A stretch of 39,745 bases of DNA from Oscillospiraceae bacterium (GTDB lineage: Bacteria > Bacillota > Clostridia > Oscillospirales > Oscillospiraceae), in contig JAEEKA010000119.1 in NCBI GenBank assembly GCA_016282135.1, positions 1 through 39,745 of the forward strand, written 5' to 3'. The notes beneath the pieces are model-generated. The model was not told where the DNA came from. It worked only from the letters and a program-made list of their open reading frames with translations, and made no database searches. Positions 31,264 to 38,986 of this stretch are shown here, one piece after another; within the stretch, counting starts at the first letter, position 1; every line of letters starts with the position of its first letter. A program made the translations under genes and the position numbers.

Positions 31264-32495
31264 GCCTGTCCCTCCTGCAATGCCAGCTGTAAAAGCTGAC
31301 CGATTTCCGTATCTTCCGGGGGCAAACGGAAGTCCGCCCGCTCCGCCAGCTCTCCGGCCTTGCGGAGCAGGGCAAGAGTGGCCTCGTCCGGTTCTGCCCC
31401 GCTTCGGCGCTGGGTGTAGAAGGCGGCGAAGAGCTCCGGCAGACCCATTTCGTCCAGAGCGGCGGCGGAAAGTCCCGCTTCCCCGGCCTCGGCCTGATAG
31501 CCGGAGCTCAGCTCCAGCAGCAGGCTGCCCTTGGCCTCCAGAAGACTTCGCAGATCCTCGGCAATCTCCGGGGTGATCCGCCGATCCGTCAGGCTGAGGC
31601 TGACGTATTCGTTCCCCTCCGGCCGGGCGGCCTCCGCGGCCCGGAGGGCTTCATAGCTGCCCTCCGCCATCCGCATCCGGTGCAGGGGCTCCAGGGGCAG
31701 CAGGGTGATGGTCGGCTCCGTGCCTTTCTCCTTTAATTCCACCAACAGAGGCCCTTTGGCTGCCTGCCGGGTCTCCTGGAAGTGATAGCAGAGCGGGCTG
31801 CCCGCGTAGCGGACGCCGGGCCTGCCCAGGGCGTAGCCCGCGTGGATGTGGCCCAGGGCCACGTAGTCGAAGCCGTCAAAGGCGGAGGCGTCCACCTGGC
31901 CCACCCCGCCTACCATGGTCTCCGAACCACCCCGTTCCACTTCCACACCGCCCACGGTCACGTTCTGGTGGGCGACCAGCACGTTCCGCCGGGTAAAATC
32001 CACAGGCTGGGCGGCCAGTACCGCCCGAACGGCGGCGTCATAGTCCCGGAGCTCCGTCTCCAGAGCCTCCGCCGCCAGGGCAGGGAAGAGATAGGGCATC
32101 AGCCAGAAGTCTACGGGACCGTATTCGTCCGCCAGGGTCACCCGGGTCAGAGCCCCCGGGGCCGTCAGGGGCGGGGCAATGTGCAGGCCCTCCCGGGCCA
32201 GCAGCTCCCGGCCAAAGGCCAGCCGCTGGGGGGAGTCGTGGTTGCCGGGGACCAGAAGCACCTGAATGCCCCGGTCCGTCAGTCCTGTGAGCAGACGGCT
32301 CAGCAGCTCCACCGCCCCCGCCGCCGGGGCGCCCCGGTCGTAAACGTCTCCCGCGATCAGCACCGCGTCGGGCTGTACTTCCCCGCAGAGCCGCAAAAAC
32401 GAATCTACCCAGTGGGGCTGGTCCCCCGCCTCCAGCAGGGAGACCCGGTGGAGGCTTTTGCCCAGGTGGAGATCGGCCAAGTGAATCAAACGCAT
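31260..32495 (-). CDS. sbcD: SbcD exonuclease nuclease subunit
   Basis: 411 residues of the Mre11/SbcD metallophosphatase family. Metal-binding motifs are D8 and H10 in ADLHLG, D50 in AGDVYDRG, N85-H86-D87 in PGNHDS, His in LVAHQNV and the pair in LGHIHAG. It cuts double-strand ends and hairpins under the control of SbcC ATPase. A ribosome site AGGAGGG precedes the ATG; a TTGCCT-17-TAAAAT promoter lies at 32517-32545. It forms a two-gene operon with sbcC. Confidence 0.96.
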   Translation of the reverse strand: MRLIHLADLHLGKSLHRVSLLEAGDQPHWVDSFLRLCGEVQPDAVLIAGDVYDRGAPAAGAVELLSRLLTGLTDRGIQVLLVPGNHDSPQRLAFGRELLAREGLHIAPPLTAPGALTRVTLADEYGPVDFWLMPYLFPALAAEALETELRDYDAAVRAVLAAQPVDFTRRNVLVAHQNVTVGGVEVERGGSETMVGGVGQVDASAFDGFDYVALGHIHAGYALGRPGVRYAGSPLCYHFQETRQAAKGPLLVELKEKGTEPTITLLPLEPLHRMRMAEGSYEALRAAEAARPEGNEYVSLSLTDRRITPEIAEDLRSLLEAKGSLLLELSSGYQAEAGEAGLSAAALDEMGLPELFAAFYTQRRSGAEPDEATLALLRKAGELAERADFRLPPEDTEIGQLLQLALQEGQA

Positions 32496-32516
32496 CGAAA
32501 TCCCTCCTTTGTTTCT

Positions 32517-32545
32517 ATTTTACCATAGCTTATTATATGAGGCAA
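32517..32545 (-). promoter_or_regulatory. Promoter of sbcD-sbcC
   Basis: Minus strand TTGCCT (32545-32540), 17-base spacer, TAAAAT (32522-32517), 22 bases before the sbcD ATG. Confidence 0.6.
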
Positions 32546-32560
32546 GGGACATTTTCCTAC

Positions 32561-32588
32561 TTGATTTCCGTTTCGCGGGTGATATAAT
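32561..32588 (+). promoter_or_regulatory. Promoter of the serine dehydratase gene
   Basis: TTGATT (32561-32566), 16-base spacer, TATAAT (32583-32588). A leader of about 90 bases lies before the ATG at 32687. Confidence 0.65.
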
Positions 32589-32686
32589 AAAATAAGTGGG
32601 ATTTGTACATTTTTTGGCTTTCAAACAGCTAAAGCAGGCCGTTTTCCTGTTGTCTGCTGCCGATCAAAAGCAAGGAGGATCTTTCC

Positions 32687-33895
32687 ATGCGTTCGATCCG
32701 TGATATTTATAAAATCGGAAAGGGCCCGTCCTCGTCTCACACCATGGGACCGGAGCGGGCGGCCAAAATCTTCAAGGCGGAGCACCCCGATGCGGAGGCC
32801 TTCCGGGTGGTGCTCTACGATTCCCTGGCCAAGACCGGCGTGGGCCACGGCACCGACCGGGTCCTGCGGGAGGTGCTGGAGCCCACCCCCACGGAGATCG
32901 TCTTCGCCAAGGAGGACCCGGAGGACCTGAAGCACCCCAATACCCTGGACTTCTTTGCAGTGGAAAACGGCGTGGAGTCCGCGCCCATGCGGGTCCAGTC
33001 TGTGGGCGGCGGCGACATTCTCATTGAGGGCAGACCAAGCGGCGAGGACGAGGACGTCTATCCGGAAAACTCCTTTGCCGAGATCAAGCAGTTCTGCGAG
33101 TGGCGGAAGATTCGCCTCTGGGAATACGTGGAGATGACCGAGGGCCCCGAAATCTGGTCCTTCCTGGCCCAGGTCTGGAAGGCCATGCGCTGGGCCATTG
33201 CCGACGGCCTCCATTCCGAAGGCATTCTCCCCGGAGGCCTGCACCTGGAGCGGAAGGCCAAGTACCTCTACGAGCAGGCAGAGAAAAATCAACTGGTCCA
33301 GGTGAAGGAAACCCGGATCATCTGCGCCTACGCCTTCGCCGTCTCCGAGGAGAACGCGGACAACGGCACCATCGTCACGGCTCCCACCTGCGGCAGCTGC
33401 GGCGTGGTCCCGGCGGTGCTGCGCTATATGCAGGAGCAGCACGGCTATTCCGATGAAAAAATCCTCCACGCCCTGGCGGTAGGCGGGCTGATCGGCAACC
33501 TCATTAAGCACAACGCCTCCATCTCCGGCGCCGAGTGCGGCTGCCAGGCGGAGGTGGGCGCGGCCTGCTCCATGGCGGCGGCCGCTTTGTCAGAGCTCTG
33601 CAATATGAACCTGGCCCAGATCGAGTACGCGGCGGAGATCGCCCTGGAGCACCACCTGGGCCTGACCTGCGATCCCATCTGCGGCCTGGTGCAGATTCCC
33701 TGCATCGAGCGCAACGCCGTGGCCGCCATGCGGGCCATGAACGCCCTGAACTTAGCCTACTTCCTCTACGACACCCGCTCCATCAGCTTCGATATGGTGG
33801 TCAAGACCATGTACCAGACCGGCATCAACATCTCCAAGGCCTTCCGGGAGACTGCCGAGGGCGGCCTGGCCCGGCTCTACCGCCGGGGCAGATAA
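32687..33895 (+). CDS. L-serine ammonia-lyase (one-chain, iron-sulfur)
   Basis: 402 residues. It turns L-serine into pyruvate and ammonia using an oxygen-sensitive [4Fe-4S] cluster. The N-terminal beta domain starts [19 protein letters not shown]; the C-terminal alpha domain carries the Cys residues for the cluster: APTCGSCG (Cys235 and Cys238), [14 protein letters not shown] and [14 protein letters not shown]. The beta-alpha fusion is like E. coli SdaA/SdaB, whereas many Firmicutes have two chains. AAGGAGG precedes the ATG. It stands alone. Confidence 0.93.
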   Translation: MRSIRDIYKIGKGPSSSHTMGPERAAKIFKAEHPDAEAFRVVLYDSLAKTGVGHGTDRVLREVLEPTPTEIVFAKEDPEDLKHPNTLDFFAVENGVESAPMRVQSVGGGDILIEGRPSGEDEDVYPENSFAEIKQFCEWRKIRLWEYVEMTEGPEIWSFLAQVWKAMRWAIADGLHSEGILPGGLHLERKAKYLYEQAEKNQLVQVKETRIICAYAFAVSEENADNGTIVTAPTCGSCGVVPAVLRYMQEQHGYSDEKILHALAVGGLIGNLIKHNASISGAECGCQAEVGAACSMAAAALSELCNMNLAQIEYAAEIALEHHLGLTCDPICGLVQIPCIERNAVAAMRAMNALNLAYFLYDTRSISFDMVVKTMYQTGINISKAFRETAEGGLARLYRRGR

Positions 33896-33939
33896 ACGGA
33901 AAGACTGCGTATGAAAAACGTGGCAATTCAGCAGCCCCG

Positions 33940-34030
33940 TATATCGTAGGGGCGGATGCCCACATCCGCCCTCGCTTCCGGGAAAAACCGGCAGAAAGGG
34001 CCGATGCATACATCGGCCCCTGCAGCCGCA
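33940..34030. repeat. Three palindromic units after serine dehydratase
   Basis: GGGGCGGATG-CCCA-CATCCGCCCT (about 33950-33973), TTCCGGGAAAAACCGGCA and GGGCCGATGCATACATCGGCCC (about 33999-34020) follow one another. The first starts with GTAGGGGCGG, the common family head. Confidence 0.65.
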
Positions 34031-34064
34031 GCGGAAACTTTTTTTCCGGGCGACAAATTTCCTG

Positions 34065-34093
34065 TTGCTTTTTTCCCGCTTGTCTGTTATAAT
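34065..34093 (+). promoter_or_regulatory. Promoter of tRNA-Gly
   Basis: TTGCTT (34065-34070), 17-base spacer, TATAAT (34088-34093), 19 bases before the tRNA. Confidence 0.75.
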
Positions 34094-34112
34094 CTGTTTC
34101 ACAAACAGACCC

Positions 34113-34186
34113 GCGGATATAGTTCATCGGTAGAACGTCAGCTTCCCAAGCTGAACAGGAGGGTTCGACTCCCTTTATCCGCTCCA
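34113..34186 (+). tRNA. tRNA-Gly (anticodon CCC)
   Basis: A 74-base cloverleaf with encoded CCA. The acceptor GCGGATA pairs with TATCCGC; the anticodon stem TCAGC/GCTGA encloses TTCCCAA with anticodon CCC; the T loop is TTCGACT. Discriminator is T. It has its own promoter and a perfect terminator, so it is a one-gene unit. Confidence 0.93.
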
Positions 34187-34188
34187 AA

Positions 34189-34214
34189 AAAGACCGGCCA
34201 ATTGGCCGGTCTTT
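34189..34214. terminator. Perfect 26-bp palindrome, terminator of tRNA-Gly
   Basis: AAAGACCGGCCAATTGGCCGGTCTTT reads the same on both strands; it starts two bases after the tRNA CCA. It can stop tRNA-Gly transcription and, from the other side, the histidine kinase operon. Confidence 0.8.
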
Positions 34215-34262
34215 CTTAATGTTGGGGCTTCGTTTGGAAGCCATCCCACGGGCCGCTTCGGC

Positions 34263-35534
34263 TCAGGCCTCTGCGGATTCGTTCTCCGCCGCCGGGAGGC
34301 TGACCGTAAACCTTGTGCCCAGGTCCAGCCGGGAAATCACCTCGATCGTTCCGGCATGGGCGTCAATGATCCATTTGGCGATGGACAAGCCCAGGCCGGA
34401 GCCGCCGGTGGAGGAGGTGCGGGTATCATCAGCGCGGTAGAAGCGTTCGAAGATGTGTTCCACGTCGCTCTGCTTCATGCCAATGCCCTCGTCCTGCACG
34501 GTATAGCTCACCCGGCCGCTTTCCCCTTGTACGCCTAGGGTGATGACGCCGCCCTCAGGGGTATATTTCGCCGCATTCTGCACGAAGATGCGCACCGCCT
34601 GCTTAATCATCGCGGCGTCGCCCCGCAGGCAGAAGCGCCCTTCCTGGGGGAGCTTCAGGCGGTATTCATGCTTGTCGTCGATCATTGCGGACTCCTCCCA
34701 GACCTCCTGCATGAGGTCACAGAGGTCCAGCTGCACAAGGTTGAGCTTATTCCTGCCGCTGTCGCCCCGGGCGAGGAAGAGCAGCTGCTCCACCAGCTCC
34801 TTCATGTGGGTGGATTCGTTCTTCAACGCCTCGATGGCTTCGGCCAGCACGGCTGGATCGTCCTTGCCCCAGCGGTCCAGCATATTGACGTAGCCCTGGA
34901 TCACCGAGATTGGCGTGCGCAGCTCATGGGAGGCGTCGGAGACGAAGCGCGTCTGCTGCTTTTGGGAGTCCTGCATCTTTTGCAGCAGGTTGTTGATGGC
35001 GATTTCAATGCTCTGCAGGTCCTTGTCGCCGGTCCGGACCTGAATTTCTGCCGCGTCCGCGGACACGCTGTAAATCGCCTGGCGCAGATGCTCCATCTTC
35101 TCGCTGCCATCGCTTCCGCTGAGCATTTCGGCCTTGATGGCAAGCTCGTTCAGCGGCCGGAGTCTGCGGCGAATGTGGCCTGTATAAGTAAGCTGGGACA
35201 GAAGCGAAAGCAGTTCCCAGCCGAATACGACGCAGAACAGGGGGAATACCAGCCGGACCGCGGTTCCTGCCGCGAAGCTGGCTGAGGTCCCGTCCCCGGC
35301 AACGAGGGTCAGCGTCCACTCCGTCAGCCCCTTGCCCGAGACCAGCAGTCCGCCGTCGTGGAGCAGCCCATCGACGGGGATTCCGGCCCGCTCCGCGCAC
35401 CAGCAGAGATAGACCAGCGCAGCGCCCACCAGAAGGATCAGATTCAGGAAGAAATAGCGGCCAAGTGTCTTGGCGATAAAGCCTCCGTTGATCCGTCGGG
35501 CAATCGAGCCCGATTTTTTACCGTCTTTTTTCAA
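34263..35534 (-). CDS. Two-component sensor histidine kinase
   Basis: 423 residues. Two membrane segments (about 27-46 and 93-115) enclose a small external sensor of about 45 residues. A HAMP-like linker follows, then the phospho-acceptor SHELRTP with His203, and a HATPase domain with N box (QNAAKYTP), DEGIG, FERFYRAD and GGSGLGLSI. It phosphorylates the response regulator encoded four bases upstream. The very short external loop suggests membrane or envelope sensing rather than ligand binding. It is the last gene of a three-gene operon. Confidence 0.95.
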   Translation of the reverse strand: MKKDGKKSGSIARRINGGFIAKTLGRYFFLNLILLVGAALVYLCWCAERAGIPVDGLLHDGGLLVSGKGLTEWTLTLVAGDGTSASFAAGTAVRLVFPLFCVVFGWELLSLLSQLTYTGHIRRRLRPLNELAIKAEMLSGSDGSEKMEHLRQAIYSVSADAAEIQVRTGDKDLQSIEIAINNLLQKMQDSQKQQTRFVSDASHELRTPISVIQGYVNMLDRWGKDDPAVLAEAIEALKNESTHMKELVEQLLFLARGDSGRNKLNLVQLDLCDLMQEVWEESAMIDDKHEYRLKLPQEGRFCLRGDAAMIKQAVRIFVQNAAKYTPEGGVITLGVQGESGRVSYTVQDEGIGMKQSDVEHIFERFYRADDTRTSSTGGSGLGLSIAKWIIDAHAGTIEVISRLDLGTRFTVSLPAAENESAEA

Positions 35535-35538
35535 TTTT

Positions 35539-36213
35539 CTATTCCTTTATCGCGTAGCCCACGCCGCGCACGGTGGTGATGAGCTTGATGCCGTAGCGGT
35601 CGTCGATCTTGGTGCGCAGATAGCGGACGTAGACGTCGATGGCGTTGGTCTCTCCGACGTAATCGTAGCCGCAGATTTCCTGGAGCAGATGCTCCCGGGA
35701 GAGAACCAGGTTCTTATTCTGCATCAGCTGACGAAGCAGGGAAAACTCCCGGTTCGTCAGCTCCACCGGCTCGCCGTGTACCGTCACCTCATGCCGATCC
35801 ACGTCCAGCTCCACGCCGTGGGCCGTGAGCTTTTCCGTTTCGGTGGCGGGGGCGGCCTTCTTTTTCAGCGCGACCCGAATCCGCGCAAGCAGCTCTTCGA
35901 TGGCAAAGGGCTTCGTAACGTAGTCGTCTGCGCCCGCGTCGAGGCCGGAGACCTTGTCCATAACGGCGTCCCGGGCGGTGAGCAGAATCACCGGGGTCGC
36001 TTTTTTCTGGCGGAGGCGCCGAAGCACCTCCAGCCCGTTCAACTGCGGGAGCATCACGTCCAGAAGAATGAGGTCAAAGGGTTCGGACAGGGCCTTGTCA
36101 AGGCCCGTTCTGCCGTCCTGGGCCTTCTCTGCGGCATAGCCTTCGTGCTGCAGCTCCAGCTCCACGAAACGGGCAATCTTTTCCTCGTCCTCAACGATCA
36201 AAATTCTCTGCAT
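35539..36213 (-). CDS. OmpR/PhoB-family response regulator
   Basis: 224 residues. The receiver domain has the acidic pocket E8-D9, phospho-acceptor Asp52 (LILLDVMLP) and Lys101 (VTKPF). The C-terminal winged helix (about 130-224) has ELTNREFSLLRQLMQN and IDVYVRYLRTKID, then GVGYAIKE. It is paired with the kinase downstream. Boxes of the type its family binds are seen upstream of the operon (36871-36890). Confidence 0.96.
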   Translation of the reverse strand: MQRILIVEDEEKIARFVELELQHEGYAAEKAQDGRTGLDKALSEPFDLILLDVMLPQLNGLEVLRRLRQKKATPVILLTARDAVMDKVSGLDAGADDYVTKPFAIEELLARIRVALKKKAAPATETEKLTAHGVELDVDRHEVTVHGEPVELTNREFSLLRQLMQNKNLVLSREHLLQEICGYDYVGETNAIDVYVRYLRTKIDDRYGIKLITTVRGVGYAIKE

Positions 36214-36240
36214 GGTTCATGCTCCCTTCCTTTTTTCACA

Positions 36241-36780
36241 TCAGGTTCCGCTGCGGAAGCTCTGCTTGACTTCCTCGGCGGCCTTGGACGCCTTGTTCAT
36301 GGCTTCGTTGGCGTTGAAGCTGACCTGATCCACGCCGTCAAAGTGGTATTTACAGTTGCAGAAAAGACCCACGATCAGAAGCGGAAGCGTGATCCAGAAC
36401 GCGAAAAGAACACCGAGCACAAGAATCAGCAGCGGCACGCAGAGAACCCGCTTTTCCTGCTTGTCCACTTCGAACTTGATCTCCCAGGACCGCTTGAGGA
36501 CCTTGCCCGCTCCCGCAAAGAAGCGGTCCAGGGTTTCGCCCAGGCCGCTCTTGCGGCAGCTGGACTCATAGGACTCCTGCGCCTGCTCAAAGGCGGATTT
36601 GGGCTGCTCGGTTACAACGAGACTGCGAACGGGCTCTCTGCTCTGAACCTTGCCCTGCTTTTCCAAATAGATCATGGCGTCCAGCAGATCGTAATTGCAC
36701 TGCTCCAGAGCGGTCTTTGCTTCCTCATAGCTGACGCCGGCCTTCTCGCGCAGCTTTTCAACCTTTTCAAAATTATCCAT
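36241..36780 (-). CDS. DUF4342-like membrane protein with UBA-like N-terminus
   Basis: 179 residues. The N-terminal 45 residues (FEKVEKLREKAGVSYEEAKTALEQ, then YDLLDAMIYLEKQG) resemble a UBA-like three-helix domain. A hydrophilic linker follows to about 110, then a membrane segment or hairpin (about 112-140, VLCVPLLILVLGVLFAFWITLPLL...) and a charged tail. It resembles proteins labelled DUF4342. The ATG at 36780 follows AAGGGG. It is the first gene, with a response regulator and a kinase next, so it may be a partner or target of that system. Confidence 0.7.
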   Translation of the reverse strand: MDNFEKVEKLREKAGVSYEEAKTALEQCNYDLLDAMIYLEKQGKVQSREPVRSLVVTEQPKSAFEQAQESYESSCRKSGLGETLDRFFAGAGKVLKRSWEIKFEVDKQEKRVLCVPLLILVLGVLFAFWITLPLLIVGLFCNCKYHFDGVDQVSFNANEAMNKASKAAEEVKQSFRSGT

Positions 36781-36834
36781 GTCAGTACCCCTTTTCATTG
36801 TATGATGTCTGTCCTCTTGCCTGAGGACGTGCCT

Positions 36835-36890
36835 ATCATACCGCGGGATTCTTAATCTAAAATGCGGGAAAGATTAAAATCAGATTAAAA
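36835..36890 (-). promoter_or_regulatory. Operon promoter with direct response-regulator-like boxes
   Basis: On the minus strand TTTTAATCT occurs twice (36890-36882 and 36879-36871), 11 bases apart, and an inverted TTAATCT core is at 36852-36858. Downstream is TATGAT (36840-36835) with no good -35 (ATTTTA at 17 bases). A weak -35 next to boxes one helical turn apart is the usual design of promoters activated by OmpR/PhoB-type regulators, so autoregulation by the adjacent regulator is likely. Confidence 0.55.
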
Positions 36891-36902
36891 ATGGGGGAGG
36901 CG

Positions 36903-37505
36903 TTACTGCCCCAGAAGGCTCTGATCGAAGGCAAACAGGGTTTCGTTGATCTCAAAAATATCGTAGTTGCCCCGGGTGATGAAGTATTCGATGATGACGT
37001 CGAACTTGCTGCTGTGGGAGAGGGCAAAGCCCGCTTTCATCAGCAGCTCGGCGGTTTCGGCCAATGGCAGCTCCAGGGCGATGGCAAAGGCGATGGCCGT
37101 GGGCTTGGAGGGGCGGTAGTTGGGATCGGAGCGGATTTTGGAAAACAGCTTCCGATCCACGTTGGCCCGCTTGTAGCAGTCCGCGTCCTTCATGCCCTTT
37201 TCGTCGATCTTCCGCAGGAGCATCTGGGAAAAGCTCTCGTCCAGGCAGCGCAGCCGCTGGTCCAGGCTTTCCTCGTCCCGGGCCTCGTCCATCACAGCAT
37301 TGGGGAAAAGCGCCCCGGCCATAGGTACGCCGGACTCCTTCCGGGCGGCAGTCCGGCCAAAGAAGCGGTTGGACTGCCTGGCCTTGGGGGAAGTTCCCGC
37401 CGCCATAGAGGCAGCCGCGAAAACCGGCGGTTCGGGACTCGCCAAGTTCGCGTCCAAATAGGCCCGTACCTCTGCATAAAGCTGTCGGCGTCGTTCTTCG
37501 TCCAT
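36903..37505 (-). CDS. Conserved protein with HTH-like C-terminal domain
   Basis: 200 residues. The C-terminal 110 (from [20 protein letters not shown] through [16 protein letters not shown] to [18 protein letters not shown]) looks highly conserved, with a helix-turn-helix-like arrangement of the Cro/XRE kind (KAITIAFAIAL-type stretch, then [18 protein letters not shown]). I remember similar domains in clostridial proteins but cannot name the function. The N-terminal part is variable. The ATG at 37505 follows GGAGG; the frame is open upstream but runs into repeats. Confidence 0.7.
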   Translation of the reverse strand: MDEERRRQLYAEVRAYLDANLASPEPPVFAAASMAAGTSPKARQSNRFFGRTAARKESGVPMAGALFPNAVMDEARDEESLDQRLRCLDESFSQMLLRKIDEKGMKDADCYKRANVDRKLFSKIRSDPNYRPSKPTAIAFAIALELPLAETAELLMKAGFALSHSSKFDVIIEYFITRGNYDIFEINETLFAFDQSLLGQ

Positions 37506-37622
37506 CACAAACCTCCAATCATCTGCAGCGGCGTACAGCTCTGCATAAGTTCCTGCAGCCAATATGCTGCGCCACGGCTTGCATATTTGGGCCGTCATTT
37601 AACCGGTGCGCCACGGCATGCT
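37506..37622. repeat. Repeat-bearing gap between queH and the HTH-like gene
   Basis: GCGCCACGG half-palindromes occur at about 37576 and 37606, and TGCAGC/GCTGCA pieces at about 37530 and 37554. They look like decayed copies of the GGCGCAC family. No promoter is evident. Confidence 0.5.
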
Positions 37623-38168
37623 CTACCGAATAATTTTTCCCGGCTTCAAATACCGCTCCTGCTCCGAGAACACGCAGCCGCAGTATTTTTGAATGTAGAA
37701 GCCCAGCTCTCGGGCCCGCTCCTGGCCCTGCCGGAACAGGGGCCGGAAGTCCTGATACTGAAAGCGAATGTGATACGTGTCTGCGGCCCGCTCCGCCACC
37801 TCTTTTAACAGCTCGTGGTTCTGGTAGGGGGAGATAAAGAGGCTGGAGGTGAAGCTGTCAAAGCCCTTTTGCGCGGCATATTCCGCCGCGGCGAAGAGCC
37901 GCATTTCGTAGCATTTCACGCAGCGACCGTCGATGTCCTCCGCCACGGCCCGGACGAAGGGCCGCAGGCCGTAGTCGTCCTGCTCCACCAGGGGCAGGGC
38001 AATGGAGGCGGCATAGTCCCGCAGGCAGTTCCGGCGGGCCCGGTATTCCGTAAAGGGGTGAATGTTGGGGTTGTACCAGTAGCCGGTGAGCTCCTGGCCG
38101 TCCCGGCGCAGGGTGTCAATGCACATATTGGCGCAGGGAGCGCAGCAGATATGCAGCAGGGTTTTCAT
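37623..38168 (-). CDS. queH: Epoxyqueuosine reductase QueH
   Basis: 181 residues of the DUF208/QueH family. It catalyses the last step of queuosine synthesis in tRNA, epoxyqueuosine to queuosine, replacing the cobalamin-dependent QueG. Cys residues for its Fe-S cluster and active site are seen: HICCAPC at 6-12, GRCVKCYEMRL, and YCGCVFSEQERY near the C-terminus. The start ATG at 38168 follows GAGGTG. Its promoter and ribosome site lie in a 13-bp hairpin. No other queuosine gene is in the window, so Q or its precursor may be made elsewhere or imported. Confidence 0.92.
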   Translation of the reverse strand: MKTLLHICCAPCANMCIDTLRRDGQELTGYWYNPNIHPFTEYRARRNCLRDYAASIALPLVEQDDYGLRPFVRAVAEDIDGRCVKCYEMRLFAAAEYAAQKGFDSFTSSLFISPYQNHELLKEVAERAADTYHIRFQYQDFRPLFRQGQERARELGFYIQKYCGCVFSEQERYLKPGKIIR

Positions 38169-38176
38169 CACAAAAG

Positions 38177-38223
38177 CACCTCGTTTCCGACCCTATTGTA
38201 TCGCGGAAACGGGGTGCTGTCAA
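38177..38223 (-). promoter_or_regulatory. queH promoter inside a hairpin that covers its ribosome site
   Basis: Minus strand TTGACA (38223-38218), 17-base spacer, TACAAT (38200-38195). CACCTCGTTTCCG (38177-38189) pairs with CGGAAACGGGGTG (38204-38216) with one G-U. RNA from the queH promoter lacks the upstream arm, while RNA reading through from bioY would have both and hide GAGGTG, the ribosome site. Confidence 0.65.
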
Positions 38224-38263
38224 TCGCTTTGTAGGGGGCGGCGTCCACGACGCCCCGACCCAA
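38224..38263. repeat. GTAGGGGGCGG palindrome
   Basis: GTAGGGGGCGGCGTCCACGACGCCCCGACCC at about 38231-38261: GGGGCGTCG-type arms around a short centre. It belongs to the family at 28012 and 33946 and lies just after the bioY stop. Confidence 0.65.
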
Positions 38264-38815
38264 CTATCCTTTTTGCAGATTTCTCAAACCCGAGCTTAGC
38301 GTCACGCCCAGGAGGGCGGCCACGGCGGCCTTGATGAGGTCGAAGCCCACGAAGGGTACCACGCACACGGAAAGAGAATGGGCGAAGTCGCTGTTTGTCA
38401 CCAGGGAGAATTGGGCCGTTCCGCAGAGGTAGCACAGGGCCATGCCCGCCAGACAGCCTCCAAAGGCCAGGAGGATTTCCAGCCGCCGATTTTTCACGGG
38501 GATCCGACGAAACAGGGTAATCACCGGCACCATCAGCAGGTAGGACCAGATATAGCCCCCCGTGGGGCCGGGGATGGCGCTCAGCCCGGTGTTGCCCCCG
38601 GAGAAGATGGGCAGAAAGAGCCCCAGTCCCAGGTAGACCAGCACGGAAAGCTGGGCGGCGGCCCAATCCAGGGTCACGGCGCAGAGCATCACGGCGAAGA
38701 TTTGCAGGGCAAAGGGGATCGGCCCGGAGAGGGGAATCGCCAGGGGGGAGCAAAGACATAAAAACGCGGCAAAGATCGCCGCGGTCAGCATCCGCGTCAG
38801 CTTTTTGTGGGACAT
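38264..38815 (-). CDS. bioY: Biotin transporter BioY (ECF S component)
   Basis: 183 residues with six membrane segments. BioY binds biotin and works with the shared EcfA/EcfT energy module encoded elsewhere. Family features are IPLSGPIPFALQIFAVML at residues 27-44, the Gly-rich GNTGLSAIPGPTGGYIWSYL at about 74-93 and the late FVGFDLIKAAVAALLG. The promoter is overlapped by a BirA operator, so biotin-dependent repression is strongly indicated. No biotin synthesis gene is adjacent, so uptake may be the main biotin source. Confidence 0.95.
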   Translation of the reverse strand: MSHKKLTRMLTAAIFAAFLCLCSPLAIPLSGPIPFALQIFAVMLCAVTLDWAAAQLSVLVYLGLGLFLPIFSGGNTGLSAIPGPTGGYIWSYLLMVPVITLFRRIPVKNRRLEILLAFGGCLAGMALCYLCGTAQFSLVTNSDFAHSLSVCVVPFVGFDLIKAAVAALLGVTLSSGLRNLQKG

Positions 38816-38850
38816 TTTTTGTTCAGTCCTTTCATCAGGTCTCGGACTCT

Positions 38851-38879
38851 ATCTTACATCGTACGGCAATAATTGTCAA
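38851..38879 (-). promoter_or_regulatory. bioY promoter
   Basis: Minus strand TTGACA (38879-38874), 17-base spacer, TAAGAT (38856-38851). The -35 box is part of the left BirA half-site. Confidence 0.85.
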
Positions 38880-38906
38880 CCAAAATCATCTTGTTTTGGT
38901 TGACAA
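38873..38906. promoter_or_regulatory. BirA (biotin repressor) operator
   Basis: TTGTCAACC (38873-38881) and its perfect inverse GGTTGACAA (38898-38906) are separated by 16 bases; the symmetry extends into AAAA/TTTT. This is the known BirA box (TTGTnAACC-N15/16-GGTTnACAA). It covers the bioY -35 box, so the biotinyl-AMP-bound BirA would block transcription. Confidence 0.9.
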
Positions 38907-38937
38907 TCTGTAAATTATGGCAGATAACACCAATCTC

Positions 38938-38966
38938 TTGACAATCGAACAAATGTTTGATATGAT
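38938..38966 (+). promoter_or_regulatory. Consensus promoter of the 85-residue protein gene
   Basis: TTGACA (38938-38943), 17-base spacer, TATGAT (38961-38966). Transcription would start at about 38973, the first base of the ribosome site, giving an unusually short leader of about 14 bases. Confidence 0.85.
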
Positions 38967-38986
38967 ATAGCAGGGAGGTGATTTGG

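Noticed and set aside
38898-38928. The right half of the BirA box as a -35 for the 85-residue protein gene
   Set aside because: At 16-18 bases there is no acceptable -10; a better TTGACA-17-TATGAT promoter lies 38 bases further on.
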